Notes under the pieces: generated by a model | What the model was told of the DNA's origin: nothing | The model's database searches: none | Seen by the model: the letters and a program-made list of their open reading frames with translations, nothing else | Shown: piece by piece, positions 53,233 through 63,925 of the stretch | How the letters are laid out: each line of letters starts with the position of its first letter | How positions within the stretch are numbered: position 1 is the first letter of the stretch | Translations under genes and position numbers: made by a program | Assembly: GCA_964030475.1 (NCBI GenBank) | Contig: CAXIPT010000065.1 | Span: 17,936 to 81,935, forward strand | Source of the DNA: Tethya wilhelma | Lineage: Eukaryota; Porifera; Demospongiae; Tethyida; Tethyidae | Direction of reading: 5' to 3' | DNA: 64,000 nucleotides

Positions 53233-53511
53233 TGTTCTATTTTTTTTTGAAATAATTGTTTATAATATCAGTATAATACAGTTTTTAGCCTGAGCAGAGA
53301 ACTTGATCCCGGCTACAGTCAATGATGCCTTTTACCATAGATATGCTTTTACACAGGTGAAACACTGAAATCCCAAGCTGAATTTGATATATATGTGTCT
53401 TGTTAGCTATAGATAACTTCCCTACTGAAGAACTGAACAGAGAGAACGAGAAAATAGGACAGAGCTAAGCTTGGAGTACTGCTTGTGACGGGCACTGTAG
53501 TCTTGCAATAA

Positions 53512-53578
53512 ATTCCAAATAACGCACACTTGAATATGGAAAGGGTCGTTAGGCTAGCTAGCTTATGAATAATTTATG
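53512..53578 (+). mobile_element. Family A repeat, copy 10 (outer-end fragment)
   Basis: ATTCCAAATAACGCACACTT start followed by GAAAGGGTCGTTAGG and TGAATAATTTATG, cut at an N where the Tc1-like gene begins. Confidence 0.65.
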
Positions 53579-53579
53579 N

Positions 53580-54654
53580 TTGATCCTGGAACGAAGATAT
53601 TCCTTTAATTCATGCCACACATTTTCAATTGGATTTAAATCGGGGGATTCAGGTGGAGTGCGCCACCAGTTAATTTGGTTAGCCTCAAAAAAACTTCTAG
53701 CTTTCAGTGAAACATGCTTTGGGTCATTGTCCTGCATAAATCTGTGCTCCTTATCAGCAAATTTTGTTCGCAAGAATGGGAAGAGACATTGTTGTAAAAT
53801 TTGCAAATAAAAGTCTGCATCCATTGTTCCTGTGAAGATGCAAATTTCAGTTGCCCCCTCCCAGCCCATACATGTACCTTTAATGGATGCTTTGGGTGAG
53901 GTTTAGTTTTAGGGCGCTCTCCAAATTTTCAGTAACATTGTTTTCTGTATGTTTCAAGCTGCACAGACGCTTCATCCGTCTAAATAACATTTGCGAAGTC
54001 ATCGTCGATGAATTGCTGGGCCCATTCTAGCCTTTCGGTTTTGTTTTTCACGTATAAGCTGGCAGTATGCTGAACCACGGAATGTTGTTCACGAGAACGT
54101 AACACGGTTCTGAGTGAAACTGTTATTCCATGACGAGTAATTATGTCTTGCAATTGTACAGCAGTATTTTCATCATTCAGATGCATTTGTTTGTTAACAA
54201 CTTGTAAACAAACATTTGATAGCTTTGTAGGACGCCCAGATCCTGGTTTACGGGCAATTGTACAGAACTTCTTGTATCTGCAAAAAAAAAAAACAATTGT
54301 GAACACAAAAATTTGTACTTCACACACAAGTATACAGCATGCATGCATGCAGGGTCTTTACCTGATGATAAAAGATGTGACTGTTTTTCGTGTCGTGACA
54401 ATTCCTTCTTTTTTTAAGGTTCTTGTAATTTCAGTAGGTCCACAATCCAACCTCCACAGTGTAAGAATTCTGATCTTGGCGTATACACTTAGCACAGCAT
54501 GCATGCATGCAGGGTCTTTACCTGATGATAAAAGATGTGACTGTTTTTCGTGTCGTGACAATTCCTTCTTTTTTTAAGGTTCTTGTAATTTCAGTAGGTC
54601 CACAATCCAACCTCCACAGTGTAAGAATTCTGATCTTGGCGTATACACTTAGCA
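53580..54654 (-). pseudogene. Tc1/mariner-type transposase with duplicated first exon
   Basis: On the minus strand the first exon (ending at 54508 or 54348) reads VYAKIRILTLWRLDCGPTEI and KKEGIVTTRKTVTSFI, a helix-turn-helix. An intron with a TTTTTTTGCAG acceptor leads to YKKFCTIARKPGSGRPTKL, LQDIITRHGITVSLRTVLRS and EWAQQFIDDD. Stop-TDEASVQLE (first Asp with Trp to stop) and HPLKVHVWAG follow. The last part (53580-53869) is intact: FMQDNDPKH (second Asp) and SPDLNPIENVWHELKEYL (Glu). Two internal stops and a slip kill it. The 3' end is cut at an N. Confidence 0.8.
54335..54654. repeat. Exact 160-bp tandem duplication
   Basis: 54335-54494 and 54495-54654 appear identical base for base, from CAGCATGCATGCATGCAGGG to ATACACTTAGCA. 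The unit covers the transposase's first exon and its splice donor. The GCATGC runs at the junction may have promoted slippage or unequal exchange. Assembly duplication is possible. Confidence 0.9.
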
Positions 54655-54856
54655 CCATTTCAAGATTCACAAAACATTCAACGCTGTAAAAATCTCTTTA
54701 GCAAAGCTGCTTTTAATATAGTGCAATCATGTTGATTACATAATCAAGAATCAGAACAGAAATTCGTGAACCTCATGAGATTCACGAATTTCTCACAATT
54801 TATCAAAGCCACTAAACGTCATTACATTGTTAACTGATTGGCCAATAATAAATACC

Positions 54857-55407
54857 AATTAGCGCAATACAAATATTCACACGAACAACTGTGCAAAAAA
54901 ACTGAGCGCTTGGCACTAAAAGGCTTATTAAGCTGCTATTTAACTCATTCTCTTTCTAACAAGCCTTAAAAAAAGGCCTAAAACCATCGCTAAAGTACCA
55001 AACTAAACTGCCAAACCTCTAATCTTAATCATCTTCTTCTTCTTCTTCTTCTTCTTCTTCTTCTTCTTCTTCTTCTTCTTCTTCTTCTTCTTCTTCTTCT
55101 TCTTCTTCTTCTTCTTCTTCTTCTTCTTCTTCTTCTTCTTCTTCTTCTTCTTCTTCTTCTTCTTCTTCTTCTATGATGGCAAGGCTTTTTTCAGAGACCG
55201 CTCGCTTTCAGAAGCTGATTCTTGAACAAATAAACTTGGTATCTTTGTCTTCAGTCGCTTTTGGCATCGGTTTTTCATGTCTCTCGTTCAGTCGCTAGAT
55301 ACAAGACAGAAAGCGCCTTCTCCGTATGGCCGCCATTAATTTCTAATATTCATGAATACTTGGGAATTCAAGTTGACAACCCTTTCTAAGTGTGCGTTAT
55401 TTGGAAT
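54857..55407 (-). mobile_element. Family A repeat, copy 11 with expanded CTT tract
   Basis: Lacks the hairpin end but has the rest of the family A body. The tract at about 55030-55171 holds roughly 47 CTT units against 5-11 in other copies. Confidence 0.75.
55030..55171. repeat. (CTT)n / (GAA)n microsatellite expansion
   Basis: About 140 bp of pure CTT. GAA/TTC tracts of this length can form triplex structures (established for the human FXN locus), so instability here is plausible. Confidence 0.95.
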
Positions 55408-55645
55408 CCAGAGCTTGTTTGACCAGTGAACTCTATCTGCCTTTCTTCTTGCTACTATTGAATAAGTAACTTAGCACTGAAGGCAACAAAGTTTTGTGAT
55501 GCCACTGCTCCACCTGTAATGATGCCAGGTCCTGCAAATTCAGTAAGCTGGTACTGGGACATGTACCATCACACATTCAGTCGGACACCATTGCACACTG
55601 ATGCACATGGTACAAACTCATTGATAGAATTATGAAAAAATGAGA

Positions 55646-55910
55646 GCAAACAAGAATAAAAAAACATTGAAAATGTAACAGGAATGGCCAAATCATAAAA
55701 AAGAAAGCAAACAAGTGGAATGGCTGTTAGAGTCTGTAAAGAATTCTTCCTGTGGGCGAAATGAAGGACTTGACACAGTAAAAAGACTATTACATGCAGC
55801 CCATAGAAGGATTCTGCACGCACTCTAACAGTCATTCCACTTGTTTGCTTTCTTTTTTATGATTTGGCCATTCCTTTGTCTCATTACATTCTTAATGTTT
55901 TTTATTCTTG
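55646..55910. mobile_element. Family B hairpin MITE, copy 6
   Basis: Arms GAATGGCCAAATCATAAAAAAG and inverse, with the GAATTCTTCCTGTGGGC centre. The preceding 55408-55645 shows no gene. Confidence 0.75.
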
Positions 55911-55947
55911 TGTATCGTTTAAATTAACAAGCAAATGTGTGGTGGCA

Positions 55948-56190
55948 TCAAGAAATAGCCAAAGTGTATTTGTTCTAGACACACCAAGTGCCTCAACACC
56001 ATACATACTTACCAATGGATGCATACAAGAATACAGCCAAAACAAGCATGGAAAGTCTGACTATGCTGTGTGGTACCATGCCATACACACTGACAGCCAG
56101 AACATTGTGATATACTCAGGTGACACTGACACATGGGTGTACGGCCTAGGATTAGTTGAGCTTGGATGGTTACAAGGAAAAAGCATATAC
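55948..56190 (+). pseudogene. PIN/FEN1-like nuclease fragment
   Basis: The frame reads SVFVLDTPSASTPYILTNGC, KHGKSDYAVWYHAIHTDSQN, then IVIYSGDTDTWVYGLGLVEL. The spaced acidic residues (SDxxxW, then IYSxDTDxxxxGL) resemble the XPG-I/PIN acidic pattern of FEN1-like nucleases, found in multicopy invertebrate TE proteins as EADTR..SPDTDVYxIGL. The glutamate of the first motif is replaced (KSD). It is cut at 56190 by foldback element G. Function is inferred from motif shape only. Confidence 0.4.
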
Positions 56191-56706
56191 CACAGGTATA
56201 ACTACCTCCAAAGACTGGATTGTTGATATTCCGTCTTTTTTTACCTTAGAAGGGATTCACGGTATAAAGACGGACTGAAAAAAAGACAGACTCCGTTCCT
56301 ACGCTGCAGGGTCCGTGAATAAACCACTTACGACAGTTCCCAGATGCTTGTGGTTTTAATGATACGAAGACGGACTGAATCGCAAAGCCGTCTTTTATGC
56401 ATGAAGATAATTATACGTACTACGCATGCGCATTAAACTCCATTCAAATTTGGGCGGCCATTTTCTGCCTGAAGCGCTGACTTTCCAGAAGGGTTCTGTT
56501 TCTTCCAGCACCAGCTACATCGCTACATCAGACTTTTTAACTTGCCAAAGGGAAATACAACCTCCACTAAAGATAATTTAACCCCAAAATCTCAATTTTG
56601 AGGTAAGCTAGCTGTGAAACTTGATCTGTTGTTGAGGTGTAACAAATTATTTAATTCTTTTATCAAGGAACTATATAGATGAGTGTGCCAATATGTGTGT
56701 GTCTGC

Positions 56707-56754
<48 letters not shown>

Positions 56755-57511
56755 TTGAGTGAAGCTTTGAGTGGGTCTTGTGCTGTCTGGATGTTGCGTC
56801 CATCGTCAGCAGCCTGTCAAGATGTTGCGTCTTTCGTCANCACGCAGTCTCCGGGTACCTGACGAAAGACACAACATCTTGACAGGCTGCTGACGATGGA
56901 CGCAACATCCAGACAGCACAAGACCCACTCGACTAAAAGCTTGACTCAATCTCTCTCTCTCTCTCTCACACACACACGCAGTCTCCGGGTACCTGACGAA
57001 AGACACAACATCTTGACAGGCTGCTGACGATGGACGCAACATCCAGACAGCACAAGACCCACTCGACTCAAAGCTCCACTCAATCTCTCCCTCTCACACA
57101 CACACACAAATAGTCTTGGGGTACCTGATGAAAGACGCAACATCTTGACAGGCTGCTGACGATGGACGCAACATCCAGACAGCACAAGACCCACTCGACT
57201 AAAAGCTTCACTCAATCTCTCTCACTCTCTCTCACACACACGCACACACACACAGTCTTCGGGTACCTGACGAAAGACGCAACATCTTGACAGGCTGCTG
57301 ACGATGGACGCAACATCCAGACAGCACAAGACCCACTCGACTTAAAGCTTCACTCAATCTCTCCCTCTCTCACACACACACACATAGTCTTGGGGTACCT
57401 GACGAAAGACGCAACATCTTGACAGGCTGCTGATGATAGATGCAACATCCAGACAGCACAAGACCCACTCGACTCAAAGCTTCACTCAATCTCACTCACA
57501 CTCTCTCTCTT

Positions 57512-57546
<35 letters not shown>

Positions 57547-57647
57547 TAGTCTTGGGTACCTGACAAAAGACACAACATTTTCTGCTGACAATGGACGCAA
57601 CATCCAGACAGCACAACCCACTCAAAGCTTCACTCAATCTCTCTCTG

Positions 57648-57727
<80 letters not shown>

Positions 57728-58191
57728 GCACACTCATCTATATAGTTCCTTGATAAAAGAATTAAATAATTTGTTACACCTCAACAACAGATCAAGCTTC
57801 ACAGCTACTGGCTTACCTCAAAATTGAGATTTTGGGGTTAAATTATCTTTAGTGGAGGTTGTACTTCCCTTTGGCAATTTAAAAAGTCTGATGTAGCGAT
57901 GTAGCTGGTGCTGGAAGAAGCAGAACCCTTCTGGAAAGTCAGCGCTTCAGGCCGCCCAAATTTGAATGGAGTTTAATGCGCATGCGTAGTACATATAATT
58001 ATCTTCATGCGTAAAAGACGGCTTTGCGATTCAGTCCCTCTTCGTATCGCTATATAAAACCACAAGCATCTGGGAACTGTCGTAAGTGGTTTATTCACGG
58101 ACCCTGCAGCGTCTTTATACCGTGAATCCCTTCTAAGGTAAAAAAAGACGGAAAGTCAACAATCCCGTCTTTGGAGGTAGTTTTTCCTGTG
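56191..58191. mobile_element. Foldback element G, copy 2 (full, palindromic)
   Basis: Ends CACAGGTATAACTACCTCC and GGAGGTAGTTTTTCCTGTG are inverse. The outer arms (about 500 bp each) pair, for example ACTACGCATGCGCATTAAAC at both sides. The inner part is a tandem array of five to six approximately 115-bp units (CATCTTGACAGGCTGCTGAC, GATGGACGCAACATCCAGAC, AGCACAAGACCCACTCGACT) in one orientation, with a single unit on the left arm. An N at 56840 marks the turn. It encodes nothing. Confidence 0.8.
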
Positions 58192-58547
58192 GAAGGTCAA
58201 AGGTCATTGGAAACATTCCTGCATTTAGTCGCTTCGGCCTATAGCACCATGCCCATTTCAAGGTTTATGTTAGTAGCTCATATCTAAGTAGGGCAATACC
58301 TTACCTGTCTGCACAGCTAGTTCACAGATACAAGCTTCCTGCTCAAAAAAAGTGTTGAAGTTGCACTTACGCTTGCACACGCGTATAAATTTTGTACCCA
58401 TATTTTGGGTTCAAAGGTCATTATTTTAACCCGTCTGCTAAGTGTTAATACAATTCTTAAATCTATCTTGTTTACATGGTTTCAGAATTGTCTGGATTAG
58501 AAATCATTGTAAAATTTGCTGAAAAATCTGTCCTTAACTGCCCTGAG
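58192..58547. other. Non-coding stretch ending in a TTAAGG-type terminus
   Basis: No gene seen. In inverse the right end reads CTCAGGGCAGTTAAGGACAG, fitting the CTCAGG..TTAAGG family. The flank starts ATCACTGC. Confidence 0.4.
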
Positions 58548-58561
58548 ATCACTGCTGTTAT

Positions 58562-58808
58562 TCCAGTTTTGATATGATGCACTGATGATTCATGTGTATA
58601 CCACTAACAATACGTATCTTCAATCACCTTCCGTGGAGATATATTGTAGAGTATGTACCAGACTGCTACATTATGGAGATGTGAGATGTGAATCATCAAC
58701 TCCAACCACTTCTGCCACTATCTCAGTCATATGGGCATTCTATAGACTGAGTCCAGTTGTCTCAATGTCAAAGAAGATGTATAGAGGCTTGCGATTGGAG
58801 TCACTATA
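58562..58808 (-). pseudogene. DEDDh (DnaQ/TREX-like) 3'-5' exonuclease fragment
   Basis: The minus strand reads SDSNRKPLYIFFDIETTGLS, a textbook exonuclease motif I (hydrophobic-DxE), then a stop, and TEIVAEVVGVDDSHLTSP-stop-CSSLVHTLQYIST. In DEDDh exonucleases this region precedes motif II. Only the N-terminal third remains, bounded by a TTAAGG-type terminus on one side and a family A copy on the other. Two stops show decay. Exonucleases of this kind occur as multicopy TE-linked genes in sponges and cnidarians; the link here is inferred. Confidence 0.55.
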
Positions 58809-58833
58809 ATAATAATAATACATAATACTCTTT

Positions 58834-59302
58834 ATTCCCAGTACGGTAGTACTGGGTACACAGGAACAGCACGAATGGCCCATTAGCGCAATACAAATAT
58901 TCACGCGAATAACTCTGCAAAACTGAGTGCTTAGCACTAAAAGGCTTCTAAAGCTACTTTTTCTTTCTAATGAGCCCAAAAACATGGCCTAAAAACATCA
59001 CTAAAGTAATAAACACAAACATGCCAAACCTCCAATTTTCTCCATCTTCTTAATTCTTCTTCTTTTTCTATTTTGGCTCAACTTTTCTCAGAGACTATTC
59101 ACTTTTAGAAGAACGAACGAACTTGGTTTCTTCAGGTACAGCCATTGGTTTTTAGTGCCTCTCATTGAGTAGCTAGATACAAGTCGAAAAGCTCCTCCTC
59201 CATATGTTCGCCATTAATTTCTACACTCATGCATATTCATTAGCTTCTCGAAAATTCGAATTGACAACCATTTCAACACACAAAGTTTGCGTTATTTGAA
59301 AT
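58834..59302 (-). mobile_element. Family A repeat, copy 12
   Basis: Full copy from ATTCCCAGTACGGTAGTACT to TTATTTGAAATT with a short CTTCTT tract, followed by the shared linker (59303-59382). Confidence 0.75.
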
Positions 59303-59382
59303 TAAATGCACTGAAGTTGCTTGGAACTATTTTGTGATACCTGGTTGCTCTTGTTAAGAGATGAATCAGGACTTTGATTATC

Positions 59383-59825
59383 ATTCACTGGATACACAGA
59401 AATGGCACGGATGGCCCATTAGCGCAATACAAATATTTACGCGAATAACTCTGCAAAAACTGAGCGCTTAGCACTAAAAGGCTTCTAAAGCTACTATTTA
59501 GCTCTTTCTCTTTCTAATGAGCCCAAAACATGGCCTAAAAACATCGCTAAAGTAACAAACATGCCAAACCTCCAATTTTCTCCATCTTCTTATTCTTTAT
59601 CTATCTTGGCTCAACTTTTCTCAAAGACTGTTCACTTTTAGAAGCTGATTCTTGAATGAACGAACTTGGTTTCTTCCGGGACAGTCGCTTTTGCCATCGG
59701 TTTTTAGCGCCTCTCATTGAGTAGCTAGAAACAAGCAAAAAGCTCCTCCTCCATATGGCAGCCATTAATTTCTACACTCATGCATAATTCATTAGCTTCT
59801 AGAAAATGTGTACGTTATTTGGAAT
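59383..59825 (-). mobile_element. Family A repeat, copy 13 (damaged hairpin)
   Basis: Directly follows copy 12 plus linker, giving a second tandem A-linker unit. The hairpin is reduced to ATTCACTGGATAC. A linker copy follows at 59826-59907. Confidence 0.7.
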
Positions 59826-60186
59826 TAAATGCACTGAAGTTGCCTGGAACTATTTTGTGATACCTGGTTGCTCTTCTTAAGAAATGAATCAGGACTTTGA
59901 TTATCATAACTTACATCCCGTTTCGGCAGTGTCTATCACTGGACTGGATTACTGCACTGGAATACTGGACTGACCTCTGACCTCAGTTATAATCAGTAAT
60001 AATCAATCCAATGTACAACAAAAGATGGTATAATAGCCAAATAACACTATTATAAACACACTAGTCTACAAAAAGTATTAATAAGATAAAGATAGCAAGA
60101 GACTGACCAACAAAAAGCAACTGACAACCAAACAGTAAGATTATTAAGTCCCGGATAGCTAATATACTGAGTCATGACAAGCACAC

Positions 60187-63100
60187 TCAAAAGTCTTGCA
60201 GTAACCTTTGCTTGTGAGACTCGTCCAGAATGTCTGGTGGTATCTCCAAATAACTTGGCACAAATTCTGGACAACGCATCCATACACACTGTGGGTTGAA
60301 ATGGTAATAAGTATTTCCAAAGTGAGACTGAGTTGTTTGAGAGCCAGTTGGTACATACTCACGCCATTCTTGGTGTTTGATGCAGAGGTCATTAGGAGAA
60401 ATTGGGTGTTTAGGGTTCCTACAACCTGCACACACACTTATGTTTACACTAATTTTACACAGAGTGAATGGAGAAGGAGGCTGCGAATTGAAGGCCATTG
60501 CTGATGCATTAAATGGCATATAAGGTGGTGGTAGGGACTGAGAAAGTGGGCTATAATACCATGATGATTGCATGTGAGGGTAACGTGGCATCTGAATGTT
60601 TGTCTGCGAAATAGAAGGTAGCTGAACGTTGTACCTGTAACAAACGGAAAGCCAGTGATATCTGATGTCACTGGAGCAGGGTTTCCTGGCATATCACAAG
60701 TCAATTGAATCAAACTAGGGTTTGTGACTACATTGTCAATTGTTACTGGCACTTTTCGTTTCCTAGGTAACTGACCTCCTTTCCTGCCACTTCCCTTAGG
60801 CATTGTTGCAACAGCAAACTTGGTCATATTAGCACCCTTCTTGTTCTTCTTGTACCAAGACACAAATTCAGGTAGCTTCCCACACAGATTGGCTACAGCT
60901 ACAGAATGTGCACATATGATCAGTGCTATCCAATTGGGGCAATCTTGATCACAAGCAAATGCTCCCCCTTTCTTTTGTACAACCAAGTGTGGTTTATGCC
61001 CATTGTAACTGAGAACAAACTTGGCACCATTCCCAACACCTGGTGCAGAAACAATTGCCTCATCAGTCTTAATTAACTGTGCTGCTTTGTTCCATATTCC
61101 CTCAAGACAGGTCAAAGGGAGTCGTACTGATTCAGCTACATACTGCACATCTACACTCAATGAAGAAGTATATAGCTGAGAGATCTCGACCTATGTATTG
61201 CGTTGTGAGACTGGAATCTTGTGTGAGATCAGTTGGTGATGTGACATCTGACACCAAAACATTAGAAACTTTCTTCAGGTGCTGCTTCCTTTGTGGAATA
61301 GTCATGGCAAACCATTTTACCTCCGATACAGAAAGGGATTGATATTGTGCTCGAAGCTCATATTTTCCACGGCCAATGATAGCTCTTTCAACTTCACGTT
61401 CTTGTTCAGTTACAAGGTGCTTTACCTTGTGCACAAACTCGAACAGTTCACTTCTTTTGTAATTGGTTTGATTCTTTAGCATTGAATTTGCTGTTTCACA
61501 CGCATTAGTTGTGAATGGTTCAGGAGGAGAACCAAGGCCACATTCTTCTCTAACAGAACTAATCATTGTGTCTTCAATTACGGCAAATTTGTGGTTTGTG
61601 AACCAAGAGACAAACTTTTCCATATCGGCTGAAGTAGACAGGGGTAGATTTCTCCATTTTTCAACAATCGTATCGACTTTTTCCTGGAAATCAATGCTAT
61701 CGTGTGCATCCATTAGCCCCTCTATGTATGTGGAACCAATTTTCTTGCCAAATATCTCATCTAAGATTTCAGAGCTGTATTCCACTGGAATTTTACACTT
61801 GTGAAGCATCTCTTTCACATTCCTTTGAACATGAATGAAACAGGTCATATGCTGGGCAGCATATACCTGTTTCATGTTTGAAGGCATCAGCTAGGGCCTT
61901 CTCATCATCTGTTCCCAGAGCTCGGACACCCTCCAGCTGTCGACACTGACCAATCACTGTAGATGCAAAAAAAAGGTAAGTAGAAAATGTTTTCCGGTAA
62001 TGAATGCAACAGGGTCCAACAAACACAGGTGGACTTTTGTATCTCTTCGATTGCAGAAGAAGATGCCTATAAGTGATAAGAGTAACGTCGAAATCACCCA
62101 GGCTAAATGTAGGGTCAACAGTGAGAGGAGAAAATTCAAACGCATTGGTACAAAATCGAACAAGATCTTCGAGCTGTCTATCTGTTGTAAGCACAACTGC
62201 AGGTTCTGGTGCAGCATTGACTGCTCGTACAAACCGTTTAGAAGGATCCTCTGTAAAAGCCTTCTGCATGATCATAAACAAGTCATCAGCAGCAGCATCA
62301 CGATTTGTACCAGTGATAAGAGACATTCGGGAATCTAAAGCAACTTTTGACTTGCAATTGATCACTTGCTTTTCATTTCGAGGTAATTGGCCAGGTGCTG
62401 ACGCTTGGAGTACTCCACCTGCTTCAGCAGACAAAGAAGCAACCACACTCTTTGGGCCCTTTCTGATGCATTCTTCTTTGATACGTTTCTTTGTGCTGGA
62501 CCAAGTAGGATGGAATGGTAGCCCCTTCCTTGAATTTCCGTGACTCTTTATGGTTGGAACAAAACCAGGTGGTATATGGTAGGTTACCAAACATAGGTGT
62601 TTGATTTATCTGTTTTGTGTGTGTGTGTGTGTGTATGCATGCACGTGCATGTGTGTGTGTGTGTGCATGTGTGTGTGTGTGTGTGTGTGTGCGTGCACGT
62701 GCATGTATAAGTTATACAAATATATAGATGTAAAATATCTGTATATACTGCATATAAAATACACACTTCTATATAGACCATTATCAAGTGGTTGATTATA
62801 GTCAAATTATTGCACTGTTTGTCCCAACCAATATATAGATCACACACATGCACAAAACACAAAGTACACACAACATATTGTGCTAACCTGACAAAAATGC
62901 AATGAGACGTTTGAAGTTACTGTTTGAAGGATGAACACTATGAAGTCGTCGAAGATATACAACATCATCACCTGTAGCACCAGGGGCACATTTTTCTACA
63001 TTTACATAGCCATCTTCCTCCACATGCACCTTGAATACATGAGGGTGGGACCCAGAGTGAGTCCATTTTCCAAAGTTATCATTTTTGACATCTTCAGGGT

Positions 63101-63925
63101 CAGCTAATTTGCTTATGTCAATTACATACGTAGCACTTCGAGTAACACTTGTTGGTCTAGCATGACAAATTTTTGACTCTGGAATAGATGGATCTAACAA
63201 AATCTGCAAAATACGCTCAGCTGCATATTTATGTGGAGGAGTTTCATATATCGGTTCAGTTTCCAGGGGATCACTGTATAGTATAAGGGGGAAAAAAACC
63301 TTGATAATTTCACTTGTAGGGGAGAACACCATAGCGAACCTGAATTTCAGTTTCTTTCGACTACTCGTCGGTATAGAATCATCAACATCTAAATGAAGTG
63401 ACAAATGGGCAAAGTTAATAATTTATGTAACCTGAATGCTGTCATTAAATCAATTCTCCCAGACATTACACATGGGGAAAGGAATATGTCTGCATGGGGC
63501 ATAATAATTACGTAATCATATAATTTCATCTGTCATTTTTTCTTCTACATAAAATCAATTTGGTCTGGCTTAGTTATTTATAAACTGCTTACCATCTAAG
63601 TATACTTGTTCTTTAACATCCGGACTATCAAAAATATCGATTACATTTCTAAAAAGGAATCTGTTATAAATTTATATTAATAAAATTAATTATTTATTTT
63701 TATACCGGAGCTATATTAAAGCATACTAACATTAAACTGCTGCTCTCGTTGATGTTGTACACTTAAAGTAAACTGACAAACATTTTCTACCTACCGGAAA
63801 CACTCAGAGGACACAACTTTGAGAGGTGAACCAGGAATTTGAACCACAGCGGGTCTCAGTTCGCTTTCACTTGTAGAGTCCGAGTCACTATCAATTACTA
63901 TCGGAACACTGGAAGTTCCACTCAT
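60187..63925 (-). pseudogene. MULE transposase, GSGRKGG subfamily, best copy (frameshifted)
   Basis: Minus-strand ATG at 63925 (MSGTSSVPIVIDSDSDSTSE, acidic SIM-like). A GTAGGT donor follows at 63794, then exon 63593-63648 (VIDIFDSPDVKEQVYLD) and exon 62889-63400 ending with a DNA-binding-like domain (FGKWTHSGSHPHVFKVHVEE). The catalytic exon (61890-62590) has FSPLTVDPTFSLGDFDVTL (Asp 1) and ALGTDDEKALADAF (Asp 2). The next frame has MTCFIHVQRNV (C/H), ILDEIFGKKIG and FTTNACETANSMLKN (Glu). Then come a SWIM-like FACDQDCPN..CAHSVAVA (about 60930), MPKGSGRKGGQLPRKRK, a Pro-rich linker and a Cys/His tail (CAGCR, PNDLCIKHQEW, VPTGS) to TGA 60187. About three one-base slips separate the frames; they could be real decay or sequence errors. 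Confidence 0.72.
62617..62704. repeat. (TG)n microsatellite within a MULE intron
   Basis: TG runs interrupted by GCATGCACGTGCATG palindromes, lying between the catalytic and DNA-binding exons of the minus-strand MULE. Confidence 0.9.

Noticed and set aside
56806..57215. Repeated RVGLVLSGCCVHRQQ open frames
   Set aside because: They are translations of the 115-bp tandem units of foldback element G, appearing in inverse frames too.
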